A stretch of 35,519 bases of DNA, from NCBI GenBank assembly GCA_021299095.1, contig JAJTFW010000020.1:1-35519 (forward strand), in the 5' to 3' direction. The translations under genes and the position numbers were made by a program. Shown here piece by piece: positions 1 to 7,689 of the stretch. The notes beneath the pieces are model-generated. The model was not told the origin of the DNA, made no database searches, and saw nothing but the letters and a program-made list of their open reading frames with translations. The first letter of the stretch is position 1. Each line of letters starts with the position of its first letter. The stretch is from Sphingobacteriales bacterium (lineage in GTDB: Bacteria; Bacteroidota; Bacteroidia; AKYH767-A; OLB10).

Positions 1-2
1 GC

Positions 3-851
3 CTAAAAAGTATGGGCGGATGGATGCTGGCACCTGCCCGTGAACTCAAGGTTGAGGATATGCTCTTCCGTTATGGAGCCCGAGTCAACTATGATCTCGT
101 GCAGGATTTGCTTTCGTCCTTGATTGTTGTGGTTTCGGGCCGCATGGGTGATCAGGCCAAGCAGCAGTTGCTTCCCTGGTATTATTTCCCTGTAATGACA
201 CCGAAGGACAACCATCCGGTTGTCCGAAATCTGAATTCGATCCGTGGGCAATTTATCAGCAGTGTGGATCCGATCGAAGCACCCGGCGTACAGGCAACAG
301 TCCTCTTGTCTACCTCTCAATACAGCAAGGTTATCCCCGCTCCGGTCAGGGTCAGTCTTGGTGAACTCGAGTATAAGCCCGATCCCGCCCGTTTTCCCAA
401 TAAGGATGTGCCGATTGCAGTTCTGCTCGAGGGAGATTTTACATCCGTATATAAAAATCGTTTACCACCTGCAATTCTGAGTGATAGCGCTATTGGATAT
501 AAGGAGTCGTGCAAAGGAGGAAAAATGCTGGTGATCGGTGATGGTGATCTCATCCGGAACGACATTGTAAAGGGGAGTCCGGTGGCATTGGGCTATGATC
601 GCAACACTGGGACAACATTCGGCAACAAGAATTTCTTCCTGAATGTGATGGATTACCTCTGTGAGGGCGATGGATTGATGTCGACCCGAAACAAAGAATT
701 GCGGATGCGGCAAATCGACCCCGTGGTATTGGAGTCCGATACCAGATCTGTTCGTTTGATTGCCGTATCTGTTCCAGTCGCACTGGTTGTGTTATTGGGT
801 GTATTCAAGGCCCTGTTTCGCCGCAGGAAATTTGCTAAGCAACGTCTATGA
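3..851 (+). CDS. gldG: GldG-type gliding/ABC transporter auxiliary subunit, 5' end missing
   Basis: The reading frame is open to the left edge of the window, so this is the C-terminal 283 or so residues of a longer protein. The visible part looks like the periplasmic ABC-transporter auxiliary domain found in GldG. It contains a stretch around TPKDNHPVVRNL, typical of proteins that test whether a path or substrate is present, and an ILSDSAIGYKESCKGGKMLVIGDGDLIRND region. It ends in one hydrophobic membrane helix (about the last 34 residues) followed by the basic tail FRRRKFAKQRL, which fits a C-terminal anchor with a cytoplasmic end. In flavobacteria GldG works with GldF and GldA in gliding motility and secretion; many non-gliding Bacteroidota also carry it, so motility is not proven. 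It overlaps the next gene by ATGA (848-851), which suggests coupled translation. Confidence 0.8.
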   Translation, partial: LKSMGGWMLAPARELKVEDMLFRYGARVNYDLVQDLLSSLIVVVSGRMGDQAKQQLLPWYYFPVMTPKDNHPVVRNLNSIRGQFISSVDPIEAPGVQATVLLSTSQYSKVIPAPVRVSLGELEYKPDPARFPNKDVPIAVLLEGDFTSVYKNRLPPAILSDSAIGYKESCKGGKMLVIGDGDLIRNDIVKGSPVALGYDRNTGTTFGNKNFFLNVMDYLCEGDGLMSTRNKELRMRQIDPVVLESDTRSVRLIAVSVPVALVVLLGVFKALFRRRKFAKQRL

Positions 852-1894
852 AACGTATCAAACCGGTTCTTCTGCTTTTTGTAGGCCTGGCCGCATTGGC
901 CGCATATCTGATGTTGACCCGGAAAGGGTCAACGCTCAAGGGTGAACTCAATGATTTTGCCTTCGCCGATACAGCCGCTGTCACGCGCATTTTTATGGCC
1001 GATAAAGACGGTCGCAGGGTAACCATCGATCGTCAACCCGGAGGCGCGTGGACCGTAAACGGAAAATTCACCGCCCGAAAGGATGCCATTGACAACCTGC
1101 TGAATACCATCAAGTCGGTTGAGGTGAAAAGTCCGGTCGGTAAAAACCTTTATAACAACACCATGAAATTGATGGCTGCCAAGTCGGTCAAGGTGGAGGT
1201 GTATGCCGGTTCGGAAGCTGTTAAAGTCTACTACGTAGGGCATCCTACTATGGATAATCTCGGAACATTCATGTACCTCGAGGGTTCCACAGTACCGTTT
1301 ATCACCCACATTCCCGGTTTCAACGGCTTTTTGTCCACACGCTATTTTTCCTCCGAAGCGGAATGGCGCGACAAATCGATTTTTCGCCTCGATCCCAGAT
1401 CGATCACCCGTGTCGGTATAACGGAGTACTTGCGTCCGGCTCGTTCATTCACCCTCGACAGGCAACCCGATTCTTCCTATGTTGTTTTTACAACAATTGG
1501 AACTAAGCCTGTGCTTCCCCTCGACATCAATAAGGTTAGGGCATTCCTTGCCGCCTTCTCAGAAACCTATTTTGAGCGGATTGATTTGGATATTAAACCC
1601 GAGCGCCGCGACTCCGTGCTTCGCGCAGGACCATTTGCGGAAATACGGGTCAGGACCGATGCCGGTAAAGAGATGATTCTGACCTGTTACCGAAAGCCGG
1701 TCACTTCCCAGTCGCGCCTTCAGATCGATTTTACCGGAGAGGACCTGCCATTCGATTACGATCGCTTTTATGCCCGATTGCAGGGTGATTCAACCCTGCT
1801 CGTTTGTCAGTATTTCCACTTTGACCGCATCCTGAAAGATCCGGTGAATTTCAGCCCCGGACCCGACAGTGCCCCGGCGCAATCCCGCTTTTAA
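848..1894 (+). CDS. DUF4340 domain protein, membrane-anchored
   Basis: This is a 348-residue protein with an N-terminal signal anchor (MKRIKPVLLLFVGLAALAAY) followed by a DUF4340-type region rich in beta strands. Recognisable pieces are the DFAFADTAAVTRIFMADKDG opening, WTVNGKFTARKDAIDNLL, and a later TFMYLEGS/GFNGFLSTRYF segment. DUF4340 proteins are commonly encoded beside GldF/GldG-like ABC transporter subunits. The ATGA overlap with gldG here supports a shared transcript and probably a shared envelope complex. No catalytic residues can be identified and the molecular function is unknown. The gene ends at a TAA; 117 bases separate it from dnaN, and the 6-bp hairpin there (1909-1932) lacks a U-tract. 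Confidence 0.75.
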   Translation: MKRIKPVLLLFVGLAALAAYLMLTRKGSTLKGELNDFAFADTAAVTRIFMADKDGRRVTIDRQPGGAWTVNGKFTARKDAIDNLLNTIKSVEVKSPVGKNLYNNTMKLMAAKSVKVEVYAGSEAVKVYYVGHPTMDNLGTFMYLEGSTVPFITHIPGFNGFLSTRYFSSEAEWRDKSIFRLDPRSITRVGITEYLRPARSFTLDRQPDSSYVVFTTIGTKPVLPLDINKVRAFLAAFSETYFERIDLDIKPERRDSVLRAGPFAEIRVRTDAGKEMILTCYRKPVTSQSRLQIDFTGEDLPFDYDRFYARLQGDSTLLVCQYFHFDRILKDPVNFSPGPDSAPAQSRF

Positions 1895-1963
1895 GCCGTG
1901 TCAAGTCCGCCCGGTTGTTGATAAATCCGGGCTGGGGTGGAACCTCCGCCAATAGGCCTTCGG

Positions 1964-1971
1964 TATCTTTG
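1964..1971 (+). promoter_or_regulatory. -7 promoter box for dnaN
   Basis: TATCTTTG matches the Bacteroidota -7 consensus TAnnTTTG exactly. It lies 40 bases before the dnaN start, so transcription would begin near 1976-1978. No TTTG -33 element is seen at the usual spacing. Confidence 0.6.
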
Positions 1972-1977
1972 TTGAGC

Positions 1978-1997
1978 CGGCATAATCGTTTATGCCG
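1978..1997 (+). promoter_or_regulatory. Perfect palindrome at the predicted 5' end of dnaN mRNA
   Basis: CGGCATAA and TTATGCCG form a perfect 8-bp inverted repeat around a TCGT loop. It begins 6 bases after the -7 box and ends 14 bases before the dnaN ATG. It could be a 5' mRNA stem-loop or an operator overlapping the transcription start. No U-tract follows, so it is not a terminator. Confidence 0.5.
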
Positions 1998-2011
1998 AAT
2001 TCCTTTCCGCT

Positions 2012-3133
2012 ATGAAATTCATCGTATCCTCCGACATTCTCCTGAAACAATTGCAGGTAGTCAGTGGTGCCTTACAAAGCAGCACGCCCTTGCCGATTCT
2101 TGAAAATTTCCTGTTCGAACTGTCCCCCGGCGCATTGAAGGTTTCCGCCTCCGACTTGGAAACCACCATGAGTTCGGTCGTTTCGGTCGACAGCAAAGAA
2201 ACAGGTCGCGTTGCGGTGCCTGCCAAAATCCTGCTCGAAACCCTGAAGACTTTCGGTGTTACCCCACTGACCTTTAAGGTTCACAAGGATACCCATCAGG
2301 TTGAAATCAATTCCTCGGATGGAAAATTCAAGTTGACAGGTCTCAATGGAGAGGATTTTCCGAAATTGCCCGTACTTGACAAGCCCTCCACCATCGAAAT
2401 GCCTTCCGATGTCCTGGCTGAAGCAGTCAATCACACCCTTTTTGCCACCGGCAACGATGAACTTCGCCCGGTAATGACCGGAGTGTTTTGCCAGTTCGGA
2501 TCCGAGGGCGCCACATTTGTTGCAACGGATGCCCATCGCCTCGTTCGCTATCGTCGTGCCGATATTCGTTCGGCGAAAGAGACCTCCTTTATCCTGCCGA
2601 AAAAACCCTTGGGATTGCTGAAGGCCTCCCTGCCTTCTGCAAATACCCAGGTTAAAATCGATTACAACGAATCGAATGCCTTTTTCTCATTCGAAAATGT
2701 CAGTCTGATTTGTCGCTTGATTGATGGACGTTACCCGAATTATGAAGCTGTAATTCCACTCGACAATCCCAATAAGATGGAAGTGGACCGCTTGTCATTT
2801 TTGAACTCCATCCGCCGCGTGAGCATTTTCTCCAATAAGACCACGCACCAGGTGAAGTTTAAAATCGCCGGTAGCCAGGTCGATATTTCCGCTGAGGATG
2901 TGGATTTTGGTAACGATGCCAACGAACGTCTGAACTGCACCTACGATGGAAAAGACATTGAAATCGCCTTCAATGCGCGCTTCTTGCAGGATATGTTGAA
3001 TAACCTCCAGAGTGAACATGTTCTTGTTGAGCTCTCGCTTCCAAACCGTGCCGGGCTGTTGAGTCCGCCCAAAACTGAGGCAGATCCCAATGCAGACCTG
3101 CTAATGCTGGTCATGCCCGTGATGGTCAATTGA
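2012..3133 (+). CDS. dnaN: DNA polymerase III sliding clamp (beta subunit)
   Basis: This 373-residue protein is the usual length for the beta clamp, the ring-shaped dimer that holds DNA polymerase III on DNA. The N-terminal MKFIVSSDILLKQLQVVSGAL, the PILENFLFEL segment, the central FATDAHRLVRYRR segment and the C-terminal LLMLVMPVMVN are characteristic. The last is the typical short hydrophobic end near the partner-binding pocket. Three repeated clamp domains of about 120 residues each fit the length. The start follows from the family N-terminus. The gene has its own -7 box upstream and a strong terminator downstream, so it appears to be a single-gene unit. No dnaA or recF is adjacent, so this is not the classical origin cluster. 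Confidence 0.97.
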   Translation: MKFIVSSDILLKQLQVVSGALQSSTPLPILENFLFELSPGALKVSASDLETTMSSVVSVDSKETGRVAVPAKILLETLKTFGVTPLTFKVHKDTHQVEINSSDGKFKLTGLNGEDFPKLPVLDKPSTIEMPSDVLAEAVNHTLFATGNDELRPVMTGVFCQFGSEGATFVATDAHRLVRYRRADIRSAKETSFILPKKPLGLLKASLPSANTQVKIDYNESNAFFSFENVSLICRLIDGRYPNYEAVIPLDNPNKMEVDRLSFLNSIRRVSIFSNKTTHQVKFKIAGSQVDISAEDVDFGNDANERLNCTYDGKDIEIAFNARFLQDMLNNLQSEHVLVELSLPNRAGLLSPPKTEADPNADLLMLVMPVMVN

Positions 3134-3152
3134 TTTCGGATTATCCGAACAG

Positions 3153-3189
3153 ACAGGCGGACCGGCTTAGGTTCGCCTGTTTTGTTTTT
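3153..3189 (+). terminator. Intrinsic terminator after dnaN
   Basis: ACAGGCGGACC (3153-3163) pairs with GGTTCGCCTGT (3170-3180) over 11 bp with one G-U pair, around a GGCTTA loop. A T-rich tract, TTTGTTTTT, follows directly at 3181-3189. A smaller perfect hairpin (TTCGGA/TCCGAA, 3135-3149) precedes it. Confidence 0.8.
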
Positions 3190-3247
3190 CACATCAGCGC
3201 TGTGGATTTTCCGGCTATTTTGTTTCAAACGCGCTCTGCTGCTGCCG

Positions 3248-3255
3248 TATCTTTG
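3248..3255 (+). promoter_or_regulatory. -7 promoter box abutting the rel start codon
   Basis: TATCTTTG is followed after two bases by ATG at 3258 and then a second ATG at 3261. Transcription would be expected to start at or within the start codon region, implying a leaderless mRNA, possibly using the second ATG. Confidence 0.5.
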
Positions 3256-3257
3256 AA

Positions 3258-5510
3258 ATGATGTCGAACAATGAGCAGGACCTTCTGAAAGCCGATACCA
3301 GTGAAATGCCGATTGTGCTTGATCCCGAGGCCGAAAAGCAAGAGATTCTCAAGCGATACCGGGCACTGCTGCGCGCCTGTAAGCCGAATATTGAGAAAGG
3401 TGAACGGAAGCTGATCCGAAAAGCATTTGACCTTGCACTCGAGGCGCATAAAGATATGCGCCGGAAAACAGGAGAGCCCTACATTTTTCATCCCATTGCT
3501 GTAGCCACCATTGTGGCCCAGGAAATCGGCCTTGGAGGAATTTCAATCGTTTGTGCCCTGCTCCACGATGTTGTAGAGGATACGCATTACACCCTTGACG
3601 ACATCGAACGACTTTTCAACCCCAAGGTGGCGGGCATTGTCGACGGGCTCACTAAAATCTCCGGCGTATTCGATCACAAGTCATCTCAGCAGGCGGAGAA
3701 TTTCAGGAAAATGCTCCTGACCCTCAGCGATGATGTGCGAGTGATTCTGATCAAGATTGCGGATCGTTTGCACAACATGCGTACCCTGGGCTCGATGGCC
3801 AAGGACAAGCAGTTGAAAATCGCCTCCGAGACCGCCTATCTGTATGCACCCTTGGCTCACAGGCTTGGGTTGTATTCCATTAAAACAGAGCTTGACGACC
3901 TGGCCTTAAAGTACACGGAGCCGGACGTGTTTCGGACCATTGCGACCAAGCTTCAGCAAAGCAAGCGAGATCGTGAAAAGTTCATCCAGGAGTTTACGCG
4001 GCCCTTGCGTGAGGAGCTCGACCAGGAAGGGTTTGCTTACGAAGTCAAAGGAAGGCCGAAGTCCATCAATTCCATCTGGATCAAGATGAAGAAGCAGCAG
4101 GTCAGCTTCGAGGAGGTGTATGACTTGTTTGCCATCCGGATCATCATTGATACGCCATACGAGCGCGAAAAGGCCGATTGCTGGAAGGTCTATTCCATCG
4201 TCACCGATCACTTTACACCCAACCCCGATCGCCTGCGCGATTGGATCTCGACTCCCAAAGCCAACGGGTATGAGTCGCTACACACTACCGTGATGAGCCG
4301 TGAAGGAAAATGGGTAGAGGTGCAGATCAGGACGCGCAGGATGGATGAAATTGCAGAAAAAGGCTACGCGGCGCATTGGAAATACAAAGAGTCCAATCAG
4401 GAGAGTGCACTTGATGAGTGGATTGGCCGCATCCGCGAGTTGCTCGAAAATCCGGAATCCAATGCCTTGGATTTTATGGATGATTTCAAGCTCAACCTGT
4501 TTTCGGATGAGATATTCGTTTTTACGCCGACCGGCGATATTCGTACACTTCCAGCCGGCAGTACGGTTCTCGATTTCGCTTATGAGATCCATAGCGACAT
4601 CGGTTCAAGGTGCATCGGTGCTAAAATCAACCACCGCCTGGTTGCCTTGAGTCATGTGCTTCGCTCGGGCGATCAGGTAGAGATTCTTACCTCTGCTAAA
4701 CAGGAGCCCAAAGACGATTGGCTGGGCCATGCGGTAACGGCAAAGGCCAAGTCGAAAATCAAAGCAGCACTGAAGGAGGAAAAGCGACGAATCGCCGAGC
4801 GTGGAAAAGACCTTTTCGAGAAACGGATGCGCTTACTCCGGTTGAATGGGGTGCCGTACAATGTCAACGAACTACTGTTGTTTTATAAAGTTTCCAATCT
4901 CACCGATTTCTACCACCGCATCGGACTCGAGGCTATCGATCTGCGCAACCTGAAGGATTTCTTTACTCAAAAAGCAACCGGGCAACTCAGCCTGCCCGAA
5001 AAAAGTGATCGGCAGAATTTCGAGGAGCTGGTGCGCAACATCCGTGGAAAAAGCGATATGCTGGTTATCGGTGAAGGCATCGATAAAATCGAATATAAAT
5101 TGTCGCCTTGCTGCAATCCGATACCCGGCGACGATGTGTTCGGATTCATTACGCTGGACGAAGGCATTAAGATTCACCGGACCAATTGCCCCAACGCCAT
5201 TCAGCTCATGTCGAACTATGCTTATCGGATTGTGAAGGCTCGGTGGTTCGGTCAGCAGCAAATCGCATTTTTGGTCGGTATCCGAATCACAGGTATGGAT
5301 GATATGGGTGTGGTCAGCAACATTACCAAGGTGATATCATCCGAGCTGAAAGTGAACATCCGCTCCCTGAACATCGAAAGTACCGATGGACTTTTTGAAG
5401 GAACCATTATGCTCTTCGTGCATGACACGGAACACCTCAAAACCCTGACGAAAAAACTGGAAAAGCTACCGGGGATCCTTTCGGTCAGTCGTATCGATAC
5501 TGCAGCATGA
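3258..5510 (+). CDS. Bifunctional (p)ppGpp synthetase/hydrolase, Rel/SpoT family
   Basis: This 750-residue protein makes and degrades the stringent-response alarmone (p)ppGpp. The N-terminal HD hydrolase domain (about 55-200) keeps its metal and catalytic residues: His78 in FHPIAVA, His103-Asp104 in the HDVVEDT motif, and a later IADRLHNMRTL segment. The synthetase domain (about 245-375) shows SINSIWIKM, ANGYESLHT and VEVQIRTRRMDEIAE. A TGS domain follows (DEIFVFTPTGDIRTLP, about 430-490), and an ACT domain closes the protein (GIRITGMDDMGVVSNITKVI onward, about 675-750). Because both catalytic domains look intact it is probably bifunctional. Two consecutive ATG codons (3258, 3261) are possible starts, and the upstream -7 box favours the second. 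The stop overlaps the fur start by ATGA. The family is certain, but Rel, RelA and SpoT names are used inconsistently in this phylum. Confidence 0.95.
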   Translation: MMSNNEQDLLKADTSEMPIVLDPEAEKQEILKRYRALLRACKPNIEKGERKLIRKAFDLALEAHKDMRRKTGEPYIFHPIAVATIVAQEIGLGGISIVCALLHDVVEDTHYTLDDIERLFNPKVAGIVDGLTKISGVFDHKSSQQAENFRKMLLTLSDDVRVILIKIADRLHNMRTLGSMAKDKQLKIASETAYLYAPLAHRLGLYSIKTELDDLALKYTEPDVFRTIATKLQQSKRDREKFIQEFTRPLREELDQEGFAYEVKGRPKSINSIWIKMKKQQVSFEEVYDLFAIRIIIDTPYEREKADCWKVYSIVTDHFTPNPDRLRDWISTPKANGYESLHTTVMSREGKWVEVQIRTRRMDEIAEKGYAAHWKYKESNQESALDEWIGRIRELLENPESNALDFMDDFKLNLFSDEIFVFTPTGDIRTLPAGSTVLDFAYEIHSDIGSRCIGAKINHRLVALSHVLRSGDQVEILTSAKQEPKDDWLGHAVTAKAKSKIKAALKEEKRRIAERGKDLFEKRMRLLRLNGVPYNVNELLLFYKVSNLTDFYHRIGLEAIDLRNLKDFFTQKATGQLSLPEKSDRQNFEELVRNIRGKSDMLVIGEGIDKIEYKLSPCCNPIPGDDVFGFITLDEGIKIHRTNCPNAIQLMSNYAYRIVKARWFGQQQIAFLVGIRITGMDDMGVVSNITKVISSELKVNIRSLNIESTDGLFEGTIMLFVHDTEHLKTLTKKLEKLPGILSVSRIDTAA

Positions 5511-6028
5511 CCGCATCTCAAACCCGTTCTGCCTCCGCGCGCGATGAACTCGTGGAAAAGGCCATGGCTGTTTTTCAGAGTTACCTAGAACAATTGAACC
5601 TTCGCAAAACCCCTGAACGGTTTACGGTCCTGCGTGAAGTATATTCCATGGACGATCATTTCGATATGGATGCCTTGTACCTTCATATGAAGCGTAAAAA
5701 CCACCGCATCAGCAGGGCTACCTTGTACAATACCATCGAGCATTTGCTGGCCTGTAATCTCGTGACCCGGCATCAGTTCGGAAAGTCGAATGCCGTATAC
5801 GAGCGTTCGCTGACCTTCCGTCAGCACGATCATCTGATCTGCCAGGACTGCGGAAAGATTCTTGAGTTTTGTGACCCCCGGGTGCAACAAATCCAGACAA
5901 TGATGGGGGATATTTTGGGGTTTGATGTAGCCAGCCATTCGCTGAACCTCTTTGGAAAATGCAGGAAGCTGCGCGAAAGCGGCTCCTGCCCGCACGCTAC
6001 GCCGGAAAATCCGGTACCTTTGACCTGA
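5507..6028 (+). CDS. fur: Fur-family metal-responsive transcription regulator
   Basis: This 173-residue protein has the Fur architecture. The N-terminal winged helix includes LRKTPERFTVLREVY and ISRATLYNTIEHLLACNLV (about 35-85). The metal-binding dimerisation domain includes HQFGKSNAVYE and HDHLICQDCGKILEF. The first zinc Cys pair, CQDC, is present. The second pair is widely spaced (C and C in GKCRKLRESGSCPH), rather than a tight CxxC. Fur regulators usually repress iron-uptake genes when iron is sufficient. Sequence alone cannot exclude a PerR- or Zur-like specificity. The gene overlaps rel by ATGA and is probably co-transcribed with it. The next gene's -7 box lies inside its last codons. 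Confidence 0.88.
   Translation: MTASQTRSASARDELVEKAMAVFQSYLEQLNLRKTPERFTVLREVYSMDDHFDMDALYLHMKRKNHRISRATLYNTIEHLLACNLVTRHQFGKSNAVYERSLTFRQHDHLICQDCGKILEFCDPRVQQIQTMMGDILGFDVASHSLNLFGKCRKLRESGSCPHATPENPVPLT
6015..6022 (+). promoter_or_regulatory. -7 promoter box inside the end of fur
   Basis: TACCTTTG matches TAnnTTTG and lies in the last codons of fur, 23 bases before the STAS gene start at 6046. It could give STAS and purA transcription independent of rel and fur. Confidence 0.45.
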
Positions 6029-6045
6029 CTAATCACCACGCGTTC

Positions 6046-6396
6046 ATGGAATTCGCATACGACATTACTGAAAAGCAAGGCTATCACCTGGTTCGCCTGA
6101 AGGGAAACCTCATCGAAAAAAATCAGGCCAATTCCCTCATGGATGAAATTGAAGGACTTTCGGAGAAGGAGAATAGCCGTTTTGTCATTAGCCTCGATGA
6201 ATTCAAATACATGAACAGTACAGGCTTGAATGTGCTGCTTGGCATTCTCTCCAAGGCACGTCGTTCGGGTGGAGAAGCCGTTGTGTGTGCAGTTCCCGAA
6301 AAAACCCATAGCCTCTTGGTTATTACCAAGCTGGTGAATGTGTTTCAGGTCGTTGAGAACGAAGACCAGGCTGTTAAAGCGTTTCAAGCCAACTGA
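6046..6396 (+). CDS. STAS-domain anti-sigma-factor antagonist-like protein
   Basis: This 116-residue single-domain protein resembles SpoIIAA/RsbV-type antagonists. The key segment FKYMNSTGLNVLLGIL places Ser58 at the position phosphorylated by partner-switching kinases in that family, and QLxG-like VRLKGNLIEKNQA forms the N-terminal strands. I chose ATG 6046 because the longer frame would extend back over fur, and MEFAYDITEKQGYHLV is a normal STAS opening. No cognate anti-sigma kinase, phosphatase or sigma factor lies in this window, so any partner must be encoded elsewhere. Its function could also be in another STAS role, such as an envelope transport complex. It sits 15 bases before purA. 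Confidence 0.8.
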   Translation: MEFAYDITEKQGYHLVRLKGNLIEKNQANSLMDEIEGLSEKENSRFVISLDEFKYMNSTGLNVLLGILSKARRSGGEAVVCAVPEKTHSLLVITKLVNVFQVVENEDQAVKAFQAN

Positions 6397-6411
6397 GCCG
6401 GGGCCTGCATC

Positions 6412-7689
6412 ATGAAAGCGGATGTATTGCTCGGCCTTCAGTGGGGCGACGAGGGAAAGGGAAAAGTCGTTGATGTTTTAACCCCCCGGTATGACCTGAT
6501 TGCCCGGTTCCAGGGAGGACCCAATGCGGGACATACCCTGGAGTTCGAGGGTACGAAGCACGTATTACACACCATTCCGTCGGGAATTTTTCATGCCGAC
6601 ACACTCAACGTTATAGGCAACGGTGTGGTCATCGACCCGGTCGTGTTTAAAAAGGAGGTCGACTCGCTGCTCTCCCGTGGTGTTGATGTTCGGAAAAACC
6701 TGAAGATATCCCGAAAGGCACACCTCATTCTGCCAACCCATCGCTTACTCGATGCTGCATCGGAGGCCGCTAAAGGGCAGTCAAAAATCGGATCCACACT
6801 AAAGGGTATCGGTCCAGCCTACATGGACAAGACCGGCAGGAATGGAATTCGAATTGGTGATCTGGAAAACCCCAGATTCATTGAGCTCTATACCGCCCTG
6901 GTGGATAAGCATAAAGCGATGCTTGCACATCACCAATACGCTTATGATTTGTCGGCTCTTGAACCCGATTTCTTCACTGCACTTGAAGTCATTCGAAGCA
7001 TACCCTTTATTGATAGTGAATATGTGCTCAACGACGCATTGAATTCCGGTAAAGCCATTCTTGCCGAAGGTGCTCAGGGTTCACTTCTCGATATCGATTT
7101 TGGATCGTACCCGTTTGTGACCTCCTCGCATACGGTTACTGCCGGCACTTGTATAGGCTTGGGAATTGCACCCACATCCATCGGCAAGGTTTACGGTATT
7201 TTTAAAGCGTATTGTACGCGGGTCGGTAGCGGACCTTTTCCCACCGAGTTGAACGATGAAACAGGTGAATTGCTTCGTACACGTGGGCATGAGTTCGGTT
7301 CTACAACGGGTCGGGCACGTCGCTGTGGTTGGCTCGATATGCCTGCATTGAAATATGCAATCATGCTGAATGGTGTTACAGAGCTTATCATGATGAAATC
7401 GGATGTGCTCAGCGGTCTCGACACCTTGAAGGTATGCACTGCGTACCGTTACCGCGGAGAGGAGATTACGCACGTCCCGTACGATGTTGTAAACGAGCAC
7501 ATCGAACCCGTGTATACCGAATTGGGAGGATGGTCGGAGGATCTCACCGGTGTGACAGATGTAGCGGCTTTACCTGACGGACTCAACCGTTACATTGATT
7601 TTATAGAGCGCGAAACGGGACTTCCTGTCACCATTGTTTCAGTAGGACCCGACCGCATGCAAACCCTGCTTCGCACGGTGCTTGCCTGA
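6412..7689 (+). CDS. purA: Adenylosuccinate synthetase
   Basis: This 425-residue enzyme condenses IMP and aspartate using GTP, the first committed step from IMP to AMP. The N-terminal GLQWGDEGKGKVVD motif contains the catalytic Asp13 and Lys16, and GGPNAGHT contains the catalytic His41. Further family motifs are the IGSTLKGIGPAYMDK, AEGAQGSLLDIDFG and TGRARRCGWLD segments and a C-terminal VSVGPDR. The length is normal. The gene lies 15 bases after the STAS gene and overlaps the OstA-like gene by one base (TGATG). Grouping with rel is notable because (p)ppGpp inhibits PurA in other bacteria; I infer, but cannot show, that this holds here. Confidence 0.97.
   Translation: MKADVLLGLQWGDEGKGKVVDVLTPRYDLIARFQGGPNAGHTLEFEGTKHVLHTIPSGIFHADTLNVIGNGVVIDPVVFKKEVDSLLSRGVDVRKNLKISRKAHLILPTHRLLDAASEAAKGQSKIGSTLKGIGPAYMDKTGRNGIRIGDLENPRFIELYTALVDKHKAMLAHHQYAYDLSALEPDFFTALEVIRSIPFIDSEYVLNDALNSGKAILAEGAQGSLLDIDFGSYPFVTSSHTVTAGTCIGLGIAPTSIGKVYGIFKAYCTRVGSGPFPTELNDETGELLRTRGHEFGSTTGRARRCGWLDMPALKYAIMLNGVTELIMMKSDVLSGLDTLKVCTAYRYRGEEITHVPYDVVNEHIEPVYTELGGWSEDLTGVTDVAALPDGLNRYIDFIERETGLPVTIVSVGPDRMQTLLRTVLA

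Noticed and set aside
1909-1932. Hairpin GCCCGG/CCGGGC after the DUF4340 gene as a terminator
   Set aside because: Only 6 bp with a 12-base loop and no T-run after it.
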